Source: Hippasteria phrygiana
Lineage: Eukaryota; Echinodermata; Asteroidea; Valvatida; Goniasteridae
Direction of reading: 5' to 3'
DNA: 64,000 nucleotides
NCBI GenBank assembly: GCA_037893225.1
Contig: JAZGUH010000533.1
Location: 1,674,001 to 1,738,000, forward strand
In this document: in pieces, positions 1 to 10,167 of the stretch
Layout: each line of letters begins with the position of its first letter
Numbering within the stretch: the stretch's first letter is position 1
Program-made: the position numbers and the translations under genes
Notes under the pieces: generated by a model
Database searches by the model: none
Told to the model about the DNA's origin: nothing
Seen by the model: only the letters and a program-made list of their open reading frames with translations

Positions 1-309
1 TACATGCAGTACTTTTAAAGATATGGATAAATGTCACACACTGTGTCCCAACCTCGTGGAATTACCCAAATATATGTATTCCTTTTTTTGTCTATATTGT
101 TAGCTGGCGCTACCATCATGTGACCCACAATGCAGTAGTTCTGCTCCTTTGAGGTGTGTCGATCCCAACACCAGTTGCAGGGATGACGGTGGCCAGCCAG
201 CCGCAGCATGTCATAGTTGCCTCACTGACAAGTCACACAGGTCACCTGACGAAGTACAACCTAGTGAGAACTGTGGCGTGACAGTCATGCAGACAAGTAA
301 TGTGGGTGG
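1..309. other. No gene recognised at left edge
   Basis: No exon, RNA or repeat boundary could be supported here. An open frame at 149-406 runs in a different frame from the zinc-finger coding that begins near 310, and that zinc-finger frame meets a TAA near 298. An upstream exon of the recombinase-like gene may lie outside the window. Confidence 0.4.
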
Positions 310-1642
310 TCAAAGAAAAAACACTTTTGTTTTTACTGTGATGAACCTCAGTCCAAGTTGCCCCGTCATCTCCAGTCTTGTCATAAGGAAGAAAGAGAAG
401 TTGTAGAGATTGCCTCTGAGACCGACCGTAGTGCACGGAAAAATCCTCTGTTGAAAATACGCAATGTTGGTAATCACAGACACAACTGCCAAGTCCTTCG
501 ACAGGGTGAGGGTGTTCTCATTGTAGGATATAGGCCCAATCATAAAGCAGCTCCACATGCCTATGGACCGTGCATATATTGTTTTTGCTTTTATGTATGT
601 AGCGATCTTTGGAGACACCAGTGACCACTGAAGCCTGCCCTCCCTGCACAGACTAATAGCTCACGAGTAGCTCACAAGAGTGATTTATTGAAACCTCCCC
701 CTGTTGGTGTCTCTTTCAAGTTGAACCAGATTCTAAGTCCGTGGCTCTAGTAGTCCGTAACGATCCACTGATTATAAAAGTAGCCAAACGTGAATACCTG
801 AAACTTGGCCACGACGTAGGTCAACATGGCTACATCCGAAACAAAGTCAGGGAATTGGGTCGTCTCGTCATCCAATTTCGAAAAAACATCAACCAACCAA
901 ATGCAACACTTGAGGCATTTGTGCATCCCCACCGCCTCAACGACATAGTCACTGCTGTTCGTGATATTGCAGGATTCAGTGAAGTCAACCAGTTGTATCA
1001 TGTTCCATCTCTAGCACTGAAGATTGGACATTCCATCAAGAAGTGTGCCCTGATAGTCAAAGGAGATGCTCTAGAGTGTGGTCTAAAGCAGAAAGCCGAA
1101 CAAGCCGAACAGTTTCTGCAGTTGTGTGAAATGAAATGGCAAGAAAGTGTTTCCACCCACACGCACAGAACACTCCACCAAGGAAAGCGTAACAAACCTG
1201 TCGTTCTCCCAACAAATGCTGATGTGGTCAAAATGTCGTCGTTTATCCATGACACTGGTGACAGAGAATTCCAAAGCCTTAAAGCTGCCCGGGGGAAACA
1301 AATAAGAGCACCTTGGAAGAAATTGAATGAGGTCACACTGTGCCATCTCATTTTGTTCAACCGCAGAAGGCAGGGGGAGGTTTCCAAGATGACGGTGGAG
1401 GATTTCACCAAGCACAGTGCAGCTGTTGTCAATAGGGACTGTGTGCTCACTGATATAGAAAGGCATCTATGCAAAATGTTCAAAGTTGTTGAAATTGTCG
1501 GTAAGAGGGGAAGAACTATTTCGGTACTTCTCAGCACCGAGGCGGTGACCTGGTTGAATGCATTGGTTGCCAAGAGAATTCAAGCGGGAGTAGCACAGGA
1601 TAATCGTTACTAATCGCTATTATTATGGGGGCCCGGGCCATA
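310..1642 (+). pseudogene. Zinc-finger/tyrosine-recombinase-like protein, 5' part, broken
   Basis: The conceptual product starts with a C2H2/BED-like finger (CFYCDEPQSKLPRHLQSCHK), then a second CxxC...WRH finger. It continues at 741-1613 with a long basic region in which NRRRQGEVSKMTVEDF resembles the first arginine box of tyrosine recombinases. I recall this architecture from multicopy proteins of fish and marine invertebrates; descent from Crypton transposons is my inference. Three lesions are visible. A TGA at 622 replaces the last zinc-ligand cysteine expected after WRHQ. There is a frame change between about 624 and 741. A 10-nt imperfect duplication near 1603-1622 (aatcgttact/aatcgctatt) shifts the frame and creates the stop at 1611. 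Coding continues after the inserted element at 3090. The gene looks dead, although a related intact copy may exist elsewhere. Confidence 0.65.
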
Positions 1643-1919
1643 TACAGTCGACTCTGATTAATAAGAGCTCGGTTAACACGAGATCTCGGTTAAGACGAGA
1701 GTTTTCGTTGGTCCCAACCAAATTGTGCACACTCCTATTGGAGAAAATTTCATTAATACGAGCTCTGGTTACGCGAGAATTCGGCTAAGATGAGCATTGT
1801 TTGCGACCCGATAGAGCGCAAATACATGTATTGTTATTTATTTTCCACAATCATTTTGGAAAACAACCCATCAATCAGAGACCCATTCAATTTGAAAAGT
1901 CACTTTAATTGGCGCGGTG

Positions 1920-2073
1920 ATAATGCTCGCTATGCACTGCGGTTTTCACTCCACATACCTCACCTCTTTGTGTCTCATGCCGCTATGATAATGGCGCCGT
2001 CATAATGCTCGCTAATCCATCACTGTGGTTTTCACTCAACGTAAACATCAGCTGTTTGTGTCTCGTGCCGCTA
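1920..2073. repeat. 82-bp imperfect tandem duplication
   Basis: Two diverged copies start with ataatgctcgct at 1920 and 2002 and end with gccgct(a). They lie inside the pogo-like element. Confidence 0.6.
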
Positions 2074-2183
2074 GAGGGGGCTACTATTAAAGGTGGACAA
2101 TGGGCATTTGCGGCTGCCGTGCCGCTAGAAGGGTTAGTTTCAGCGGCTTTCGTGCTGCTGGAACGCAAACATGTACATGTAAG

Positions 2184-2241
2184 TGTGCCGCCGGAACACA
2201 TAAGCGTGCCGCCCGAACAAATAAGCATGCCGCCCGAACAA
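2184..2241. repeat. 21-bp tandem repeat, three units
   Basis: Units of the form gtgccgcccgaacaaataagc start at 2185, 2206 and 2227. Related gtgccgctaga units lie just upstream near 2067 and 2119, so the array grew out of the preceding duplication. Confidence 0.7.
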
Positions 2242-3089
2242 TTTAACTGTTTCCTCTATGCAACCAAAAACCCCAGGAAAACAAACCATCCCCAAAGGAA
2301 CAAAAATAGCCAATTGTTGTCCCGGTTTAATAAACAAAAATCCCTCTCACCACTCCCTAAAAAATAAACCAGTTAACAAATCCCGAAATCTAGCCCCACC
2401 CAAACCCGATTGTGAAATTTGTATAAAATCCCCATTCATTAAAGTGCGTTATTTCCCGAGCTGCGCCCCCAAAAAATATCCCAACAACGAAAAGGCAATC
2501 ATGAAAAGCAGAATGTTTGGCGCCTTCTTTTGTTCAGTACATGTAACATAAATTCCATTTGTAACTCAAAATATTTAATTTACCCTCATGATTATAAATC
2601 AATTTTAGAGTTTATTAATCCCCGACAGTCACATCCAAACATTTCGACAAATTTTACCGTAAAAACTAGTCATTAATGAAGACCCCCACTATCGAGAAAC
2701 ACCATCTGTTGTCCCCCCAAAATGCACTGGTTTCCCCTTTTTGTGTGCCTTATGCTAGTTTCTGTGATGGTTACCAACTAACGAGCCCCGTCAAGATTTG
2801 TATGCGTAATTGAAATACTTACGTGCGTGTGTTTGTGCAGTGGTTTTGCAGTGATAGCAGCTCAAAGATTTTGCTTGCAACATTTTTATAACCATTATAA
2901 AGCAATACAATTTTATCGAGACGATGTGCGTGGTGTTTACATTGTGTTTGAGGCCTATCCAGACGTCACATTTATACACAATAAAGGGGAAAACCTGCCG
3001 CAGCCCAGATAGGACGAAAGTCCGGATAATACAAGATATTTGCGTACATGTAAGTCCGAAGGACCTCGTATTAACGAGAGTCGAATGTA

Positions 3090-3393
3090 CAAGGAACTGA
3101 CTGTCTCGGAGCATATGCAACTGAAGCAGGCCTTAAGAATGCCGACAGCATCCGCTCTACAAAACTTTGTAAACATGTAGTGACCGCATCACAGATTCTT
3201 GCCTTGAAGGAACATCAGCTGGAGACACTTGCAGATTTTATGGGTCATGATTTGCGGGTCCATCGTGAATACTGCCAGTTGCCAGATACTGTCCAGAGGG
3301 TTACCCAACTGTCACGACTGTTCCTGAGCTTGGAGAGGGGCAACTTGGCATCCCAGCATGGCAAATCACTGCAAGAGTTACATGTGACTGGAG
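3090..3393 (+). pseudogene. Recombinase-like gene, catalytic C-terminal segment
   Basis: In the frame that reads through the excised element, the product contains IRSTKLCKHVVTASQ (box II-like, with the H of an HxxR-type motif), then LADFMGHDLRVHREY (GH...Y, resembling the C-terminal GH and tyrosine of tyrosine recombinases), then a leucine-rich tail ending LSLERGN. A splice donor GTAAAT follows at 3394. The downstream intron (3394-3586) contains a 24-base C run at 3503-3526. The cysteine at CKH replaces the basic residue usual in the family as I remember it, so activity is doubtful even without the other lesions. Confidence 0.65.
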
Positions 3394-3586
3394 GTAAATA
3401 TTTCACCGTTTCTGAACATCCCCTGTGCCCCTCTAACCCCTCCCCTAACGCCTGCCTCCCTACACCTCTTTCCCCTGTATCCCCTCCCCCTATCAGTTCA
3501 AACCCCCCCCCCCCCCCCCCCCCCCCGAATGAAATGGCAAACTTGCCCTAAAAAAATGCATTGATGATTTCTTTGTATATTCGCAG

Positions 3587-3846
3587 AAGGCTTCACGACT
3601 GATGAGGACAGCAGCGATTCCTCCGACTACTCTGACTCGAATGATAATTCCAGTGAAAGAAGTAAGTTGTGTCTGTCTGTCTGTCGGGCTGTCGAGGTGC
3701 TGCAGCGTCCCTGGACTGCATGGGAGAAGAGAGACGTCACGGAGGGCTTACAGAGATTCTTCTTGATGAGGACACTTCCTGGCAAACGTGACATTGAAGC
3801 AAGCTGTCCTGTGGTACTTTAGACTCGAATGTGGAGGAACATTAAC
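3587..3846 (+). pseudogene. Recombinase-like gene, last exon: acidic linker plus SANT-like tail
   Basis: The acceptor TTCGCAG ends at 3586. The phase joins the previous exon as ...VTG|EGFTTDEDSSDSSDYSDSN, an acidic linker. The open frame runs through a GTAAGT at 3662 into RPWTAWEKRDVTEGLQRFF and PGKRDIEASCPVVL, then hits TAG at 3820-3822. The same frame continues TRMWRNIN, resembling the family's usual W-R-N-I ending, so the TAG looks like another nonsense lesion. Confidence 0.55.
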
Positions 3847-4369
3847 CCTAACCATCCCTAACCTGCCAAAATCAAACACCCCATTGTGTTGAATTTTGTG
3901 TGATTGGGTACTGTACGTAGAGCCTTGGCACCATCACTTTGCATGGGACTTGATGCCCTGATTTTGACTAAGTACAAAGAATATGCCATTGGTTTACTAC
4001 ACAGTGTTGGAGTTTGTGTGGTTAGGGAAGGATTCTAGTAAAAAGGCTTGGGCTGTTAGGGTTAAAGACTTTTGCAGGAACACAATGAAGCTCTATGGCC
4101 GTTATAGTGAATGTTAAGGGTATTGTTGTGAACGGACACTCAAAACGTTTCGGTCAGAACAGAATTAGTGCTCACAGTTGCTCTTACAGGCAACCACTTA
4201 AGAAATGCAAAGTGTGCACCACATACATGTAGCTAGGGATACTCAGTGATTTCAGAAGATATTACAAAAGCCATCAGACATCAGAACAGCAAAAGAAACA
4301 TCGTGATTTTAAATTGTTGACATAACTCATCCACAAGAGTTTTACATGTATCGTTTTCGGGAAATATGC
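3847..4369. other. No feature seen
   Basis: AT-moderate sequence without a recognisable exon. It contains scattered ACATGTA motifs. Confidence 0.5.
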
Positions 4370-4790
4370 AGTCTAACATCATTCTGAATCATGACTGTGC
4401 CTGATAATCCATCGGTCCAGGTAGAGGTCATGGGGTCACGACTGTCCGGTACATCAATCAAGTTGTGAGACCTCACGTTGTGCCGTATCGGCATGCCACC
4501 AGAATCATGTCTTCCAGCATGACAACGCCCGTGCCCACACTGCAAGAGCAAACAGGGACTTTCTCCAGCAGTTTAACATCAGTAACATGCCTTGGCCTGC
4601 CCTCAGTCCGGATTTGAACCCCATAGAACACTTGTGGGACGAGATCCAAAGACGACTTAATGAAGTGTACCCTTGGCCGACAACTGCAGCTGAACTGAGT
4701 GCAGATTTCCTGAGGGTATGGGCACAGATCCCAATGGCCTTTATCAACGTCCGCCTTGTTCACTCCATGTGTAGCTGTGGTCATCTCTCA
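4370..4790 (+). pseudogene. Tc1-type transposase remnant (C-terminal DDE region)
   Basis: Across two frames the sequence reads RYINQVVRPHVVPYR, then HVFQHDNARAHTARANRDF (second catalytic Asp in HDNA), then PWPALSPDLNPIEHLWDEI (catalytic Glu region), typical of Tc1 DDE transposases. The upstream NHDCA/GPGRGHGVTTV segment fits the preceding part with stops. A frameshift lies near 4490-4500 and the N-terminal half is absent, so this is a dead fragment. Confidence 0.8.
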
Positions 4791-4849
4791 TGGTTGCCAC
4801 ACAAGGTATTGATATGCACACACTCGAACGTGACCATCACGTGATCAGC

Positions 4850-5892
4850 CCCAAAGGCAAACATGCGGAAAAAAATTCACCGGACTGTGGCGATTATGAC
4901 AGAAAGGAAATGACTTACTCAGATATCCCCAGTCATATTTGTGTTGGCCCTAGGTTACAAAATATACCTGTTGATATCTTGTATTCATCCGATGTTTCTT
5001 TTGCTGTTCAGTATATCATAGTGCGGCCATCTTGTGCTCCGTCTGTGAGGCAATTAATAGTGTCGTGCCTATTTGGATTAGGAGAACAATGACCATCAGT
5101 TGAGCGTGATAGTCTGTTGAAATATGTTATTAAAATGGGACATGAAGTACCTTTCGTACAGAAAGACAATATCAGGAATCAAATGGGAAGACGTGATGTC
5201 ATACGCATAAAGGCCTCTAATTTTCACAAACATGCCATTTGTGTATGGTGTCGTCAATTTGACAGACACCATTCACATGATAGAAATGGCCTCTATTTGA
5301 TAGAATACCAAGTATGTCCCCAATGTGCATTGGTGCACATGTATGTGTGAGTTTGTATATGCCGGCAATCGTGGACCTAGGACAAAAGAATTCGGGCGTA
5401 GACAAAGGGGTCCACGTTTGACCTAACGTCCACGATTGAAAATCGTGTACAAAACCAATGGGAGGCCTTCCGAAAAAGTTAGAGTATAAACAAAAGAGGA
5501 ACAATGGGAGGTCCACGATTGCACCCGTTTACATGACTGTGTGGGTGTGTGGGTGGATCCGCACATATGTGTCAACCGGGCGCAAGGGGTTAATAAATGT
5601 TAAAGATTAAAACAATACAGTAAATGTATATTTTAAACTTTAAATAGCCACTTAAAATTTAATTTCAAAATGATTCAAAATAACTAAAATTGAAAGGTGT
5701 TAAAATACATTTTCAATAAAGAAATAAAAATTAAAGGTATTTAAACAAATGAGGGCACTGTTTGACATGGCTGCCAGAATTTTTTATTTGTTGTAAATTT
5801 TGTTGTTTTAATCCTTTAAAATCTCGTTTATTTTTTAACATCAGCTTCCAAATTTCTGATGATTGCTTGTTAGGACATTGTACTGCATATGA
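4850..5892. other. Non-coding stretch with one dispersed repeat
   Basis: No exon recognised. The segment about 5440-5500 (cgtgtacaaa...atgggag...aaaaagtt) matches 57020-57090 imperfectly, so it belongs to an uncharacterised dispersed repeat. 5600-5830 is very AT-rich. Confidence 0.45.
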
Positions 5893-6508
5893 GTGAGTTT
5901 ACCTTTGACTTTTGGACATCCGAACTGTAGTTTTTATGAGGAAAGAAAACTCTGTACTGGTGGAGCTCGCTGTAATACATACTGTTATAACACATGTCAA
6001 TTCACAATGAAGTTTGTTTACATGTGCACACTGCTGCTTCTGTTTGTAACTCTAGCACCAAGACATTTGTATTTTCCATCCAAATATCGTCATGCCAATT
6101 ATGGCAGATATTCATTTAAACTTATTGCTCCAAACATCATGTGCACGCAGCTACAGTGAGATTGGCAATGCAAGGTTTCTGCCGAACGAGGAAACCATTA
6201 ACAATGTGGTCAAAACATGGTCTGACGTGTTTTGCCATTCCTGGCCATGACCCACCACTGGACATAACTGTCTTCATGGATATCTCAGAAAATCCAGGAC
6301 CTTTACAAGAGCCTACCCATGAAGTCCTTGTTCAATCCGGTACTACTTGTGCTAGATAAAAAACTGCAGGTCGTCTCGGACTCAATTGTGCAAAATTGTC
6401 CTGATGTCTTTTTACTGACCGAGACATGGTTCAAGGGTGATGATAATAGCAGAAAGGGGGAGGTATTGCTTTGATCATCAGATCAAACTTGAAGTCTACA
6501 GCACTCAT
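5893..6508 (+). pseudogene. L2/CR1-like LINE: 5' segment and first half of endonuclease
   Basis: The stretch begins with a hydrophobic segment (MKFVYMCTLLLLFVTLAPR) in one frame. It continues in another frame to a 2A-like NPGP motif (6279-6302). It then enters an APE-type endonuclease start, ...SDSIVQNCPDVFLLTETWF, where TETW carries the catalytic glutamate. Frame changes and stops break it. At about 6508 it is cut by the DIRS insertion; the rest of the endonuclease resumes near 10350. The order 2A-like leader, endonuclease, reverse transcriptase fits L2/CR1-group LINEs of marine deuterostomes. Confidence 0.7.
6279..6302 (+). other. 2A-like (ribosome-skipping) motif in LINE leader
   Basis: Encodes DISENPGP followed by L, preceded by ITVFM. 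Canonical 2A is D(V/I)ExNPGP with separation between G and P; here the third position is S rather than E. Similar motifs are known in non-LTR elements of sea urchins and other marine invertebrates. Skipping activity is inferred and may be reduced. Confidence 0.65.
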
Positions 6509-6640
6509 CTTACCCGTAGAGCCACTACTAATGCATATTTCCCTAGAGGGTGCAATACACTCGCTAAGATTCACACAATAGCCTTCCCACCATGCCCCGC
6601 GGCATGTTCGCCATGTTAGCTTCCTCTTTTCTCTTAGCGC
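6509..6640. repeat. DIRS copy 1 left inverted terminal repeat
   Basis: About 130 bp that match the complement of 10168-10294 closely, including the atgccccgcggcatg palindrome and the ctcttttctc end. Confidence 0.85.
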
Positions 6641-6757
6641 TGATCAGCGCGGGACGTACAATTTTTAGTGCCGTGTTCTCACGCAGTTTACGTCTACGTC
6701 AATTTGCCTTCAGGTACCTCCGGCCACCCCCTGATCCCGGGCAGTGTGGCCGGGGGT

Positions 6758-7876
6758 ATGGCCACGCTCAGCGTGACCGATCTGCCCGCCTCTACCCACG
6801 AGTCACTCGCATACGACCACGGGACCCAGGGTAGCGGTACCGCTCTGGCGGGCAGCGCAGTCACCGATCCGCCCAGGCTGTTAGCCCCTAGCCGTTCTGT
6901 GGGGGACCCACGGGCCCCCGCTGCAAGTCTTTCCTCTGCCTCGGACCTACTCCGATGCTCCGGAATTCCAGTGCCCCCTCCCTCCACCGTACCCACGGAT
7001 ACTGAGGGTTCGCGGGGTCGCCCAGCCAAGAAAGGGAAGTTGCGTAAGAAGTGTCGCCATTCCTCGGACTCGCCATCATCCTTGGACCGCTCCCGCAGGA
7101 AACACCGCCGGCGTGTGGAGTCTGTTTCCAATGCGGATCTCTTACAAGCTTCCCAAACGTTCACCACATCCCTGTCAACCCTGTCAACTACGGGGTTCGT
7201 GTCGGTGGGCCAACTTGCCCCTCACGCCGGACAACTCGCCCCTAACACGGGACAGTTCGCCCCCGATGCGGGCCAACTCGCCCCGAGCGCGGGCCACCTC
7301 GCCCCACAGATGGGTCAGCTGGCCCCGCGCTTTGGTCAACTCGCCCCCGGTGTCGCCTTCACTGATGCCCCGCAGACTCATGATGTCCAGGGATGGGTTC
7401 ACCGTGACCAACAACATCTGCCACAGGCTTTGGGTCGTGCCCCGGCCTCACCCCCTTCCATTTCCATCCACCCTTTGGCAATTTTCTCGGGGTCGGATGG
7501 AGGTTCGGTACCGGCGGTGGCCCCTACCCCCCAATGCTCAATGCCTGGTCACCCAGGGGTGCCGGCAAGCTGGGAGCAGGCACCAGCTCCAGGGGCCACG
7601 TTCCCTTCGTGTTCGGACCTAGGGTCATCTGATGAAGAGGGTGACATTTTTGACACCCATCATCTCCCCCATCGAGACACAATTGCGTCTGGTTCAACGC
7701 GACATGATCCGAGTTTTGGGCCTTCCAGACACCACAGCTACGGAACCCGAGCCCCCCGCCCCCCGCCCAGCAATCTTTCAAACATCATACCGCGTCGGAT
7801 GCTTCTGCGGGTCGCTTGGCGCCCTTCCCGATCCTACCCCTGGGCCAGTTTTGCATCAAACATATCCAGGCTGTAG
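6758..7876 (+). pseudogene. DIRS copy 1 gag-like ORF, N-terminal part
   Basis: An ATG at 6758 opens MATLSVTDLPAST. The product is proline/serine-rich with a basic patch (RPAKKGKLRKKCRH...RSRRKHRRR) that suits nucleic-acid binding, then seven GQLAPxx heptads at 7208-7354. The frame ends at 7876, but homologous gag coding continues in the frame starting 7816, so a frameshift lies within the overlap. The sequence is GC-rich compared with its surroundings, and antisense open frames here are shadows. Confidence 0.65.
7208..7354 (+). repeat. Seven in-frame GQLAPxx heptad repeats
   Basis: Seven 21-nt units encode G-(Q/H)-(L/F)-A-P plus two variable residues. The codons vary between units, so the repeat is conserved at protein level rather than being a fresh microsatellite. 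Function unknown. Confidence 0.85.
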
Positions 7877-8940
7877 CGGATCGCAAAGTGTGGCAGTCCT
7901 TCGCACAACGCACCAAGGGATATTTCCGTTTCCCACCGAAGGACTTTGACGACTATTTTACGGTACCAGAAGTCCCTGACTCCATCAGGGACAAGCTTGC
8001 CGCTGATGGTAGCGGGTCTGGTTCGACACGCTCCCTGTTTACCGATCGTACTCGGAATAAAATAGAGGACACTTTGAGGAAAACACACTGGGCCTCCAGA
8101 TTTGGAATGTGTTCGACCTCGTTTCTCCTTCTGCTGTCGGAGTACCTGGTCAGAGGCTGCGAGGATGGGACTTCCGTTCCTGTAGACATGCTCTCCACAG
8201 CTTTTCGCTGCCTCGACGAGACCCTCTGCCTGACTTTGGAGCAGTTCGCTCGTATTTCGGTGATGACAACATCCGCCCGCAGGGCCAATATCCTCGACTC
8301 CCTGTACCTCCCCTCGGAAGGGGCCAGGAAGCCGATGGAGGCTTTACCGTTGTTTGGCCCGGATTTATTCGGCAATAAGTTTCAGGACTCCATGGAAGCC
8401 GAAGCGAAGAGGATAGACGCTACCGATAAAATATATCTTCGCAAACCACAGAAATCGACAGAACAGCCCAAAGCAAAAGCCAAAATGACCCCCCAGGCCC
8501 CTGCAGGACACTCCGAGATTCCAAAGAGTAGAACCCGCGGTCGTTTTCCCGCCAGGTCAACTGCTCAATCTTCGGCACGCCCTGTGTATACAGGTCCACG
8601 CCGAGGCCAATCCTTCCGACTGCGTGGCCAGATCTTCAAGCCTTCTTCCCCCCGGTTTTCCGGTGGCCCCTCCCTGGTGGCCCCGCACAGTCGGGCCAGT
8701 GGGTGGCCGCCTCCAAGCTTTCTTAGGGCCCTGGTCTTGGGTCGTCTCCGACTGGTGGGTGCTCAAGACAGTCAAGCACGGGTACGCATTGGAATTCACG
8801 AGGACACAGTAATTTGTCAAACAGAAACTCCATCCAACTCTGCCAAACGCCTGGCACTAGAGTCGGAAATCGAGTCTCTCCTCCGCAAAAAAGCGATACG
8901 CTTGGTTCCGCAGACGGAACAGTCACCTGGTTTTCTATAG
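7816..8940 (+). pseudogene. DIRS copy 1 gag C-terminal half and reverse-transcriptase lead-in
   Basis: The product runs from LPLGQFCIKHIQAVADRKVW through a helical region with LPLFGPDLFGNKFQDSMEAE, a hallmark-like DIRS gag segment. It continues to the RT lead-in ESEIESLLRKKAIRLVPQ, where it stops at TAG 8938-8940. The RT proper continues in the same frame. The bases around the stop are best explained by two compensating one-base indels compared with sister copies. Confidence 0.7.
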
Positions 8941-8952
8941 TCCTTTTTCCTC

Positions 8953-9420
8953 ATGCCGAAAGCGGACACGGGAACATGGCTGCCTATTCTAAACCTGAAA
9001 CCTTTAAACAACTTTATCCGCCCCAAACGGTTCCGTATGGATACGCTCCGGGTGATCCTCGGTTCGATTCCGGCCCAAGCATGGGCTGCTACACTCGACC
9101 TGAAGGAGGCATATCTTCATGTCCTGATACTTCCGCGTCACTATCGGTTCCTACGATTCAGTTACCAAAACGTGACTTACGAATTTACGGCTCTTCCATT
9201 CGGACTGTCAACATCTCCTCGGGTTTTCACAAGGATTGTGAAGTCAGTGGGAGCAGCCCTCCAAGCCAACGACATTTCAATCTTCATGTATTTGGACGAC
9301 TGGCTGATCGTTGGCCGCTCGGAGCAGGAAACCAGCCGAGCGCTCGCCTCAACCCTAACATTGGCCACGCATCTCGGGTTTCTGATAAACACGGGAAAAT
9401 CACACCTAATTCCTTTGCTC
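8953..9420 (+). pseudogene. DIRS copy 1 reverse transcriptase
   Basis: The conserved blocks in order are WLPILNLKPLNNFI, FRMDTLRVIL, ATLDLKEAYLHV (first catalytic Asp), FRALPFGLS-like FTALPFGLSTSPRVF, and FMYLDDWLIVG (YLDD at 9289-9300), followed by LGFLINTGKSHL. The catalytic triad is intact, but the domain is separated by a TAG from its lead-in and is followed directly by recombinase sequence because RNase H is deleted. Confidence 0.85.
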
Positions 9421-9828
9421 CACCAGACATCTTCGTCTCGGACATGCGCTCGCAGTCATCCGTACCGGAAGATAGGAAATGGTGCCCAGTTCGAACACTA
9501 AAGTGGTACCTCAACATGACCGAACTGGTCCGGGGCAAGGCGACGAGTCTGTTATTAGTCACCTCCACCCCTCCATATCGTCCAGCTTCACAGAGCACCG
9601 TCACGCGCATCAAATAACTGGCCGGATACATCATCCGCTTGCTCTGCCATGCATGCTCATGACGTCAGAGCAGTGGCAACATCCTGGGCCTTCTTCAAAG
9701 GAGTCCCCTTGGCTGATATCGCCCAGGCGGCATGCTGGAAAACGTCGAACACTTTCACAGCCTGCTACCTGCAAGACGTCCTCCAGACTAAAGGACGTGC
9801 TGGGAGAGCGGCGTTGCAAGTGGCATGA
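9421..9828 (+). pseudogene. DIRS copy 1 tyrosine recombinase, C-terminal core
   Basis: Frame one reads FAPPDIFVSDM...KWCPVRTLKWYL and ends at 9617. The next frame supplies AHDVRAVATSWAFFKGVPL (H-x-x-R box), ACWKTSNTF (box Trp) and CYLQDVLQ (catalytic Tyr), with a stop TGA at 9826. The first-arginine half is deleted. This is the integrase of the DIRS order and replaces the DDE integrase of LTR elements. Confidence 0.75.
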
Positions 9829-10011
9829 GATGCTGCTTCGCAGGCCCCACAACCTGCCTCTCAACAACTCCAGTAGATGAGTTCACTCCACCGGTAAGCT
9901 CACACTTCATATATTTAGGTAGCTTACGCTGGTAACTGATACTCCGTATGGAGTGATCCTGTCCTATACTCACACAGTAGCATCTTGCTCCCTCCTCCAC
10001 GACTGGTACTA

Positions 10012-10130
10012 TTCTGCATTAGTAGTGGCTCTACGGGTAACATGAGCGCTGTAGAATCCCCCCCCCCACAGTATTGTGGGAGGGGACTACTAGCGAATAC
10101 TTACCGTAGAGCATCCCTCCCTCCTTCCCA
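10012..10130. repeat. DIRS copy 1 internal complementary region
   Basis: Here the sequence of the right end (attagtagtggctctacggg) is followed by its own inverted outer extension with C-rich and G-rich arms. This is the junction-like region that DIRS elements use as template when completing a circular intermediate. Confidence 0.7.
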
Positions 10131-10167
10131 CAGAGGGCTCGCTGTGGATCTACCTGCTATGTCGCTC

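Larger units (their letters stand above)
1645..3087. mobile_element. TA-flanked TIR element (pogo/Tc1-mariner type) inside the recombinase gene
   Basis: The left end reads CAGTCGACTCTGATTAATA and the inverted right end CATTCGACTCTCGTTAATA. TA flanks both sides (1643-1644 and 3088-3089). Removing the element with one TA rejoins the host reading frame as ...GGPGHIQGTDCLGAY..., which shows the exact insertion point. No transposase is visible, so it is non-autonomous. Assignment to pogo/Tigger rests only on the TA target and the CAGT-start TIR. Confidence 0.75.

Noticed and set aside
998..1573. 191-codon minus-strand open frame
   Set aside because: It lies opposite the recombinase-like coding sequence and has no domain; a shadow frame.
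3662..3705. Intron between GTAAGT at 3662 and the CAG at 3703-3705
   Set aside because: Splicing there would shift the frame away from RPWTAWEKRD, while reading through keeps it.
6279..6302. Viral origin of the 2A-like motif
   Set aside because: The neighbours are LINE endonuclease and RT; no capsid or viral polymerase sequence is present.
6694..7167. 157-codon minus-strand open frame in the DIRS gag region
   Set aside because: The region is GC-rich and stop-poor on both strands; the plus frame has the gag features and the heptad array.
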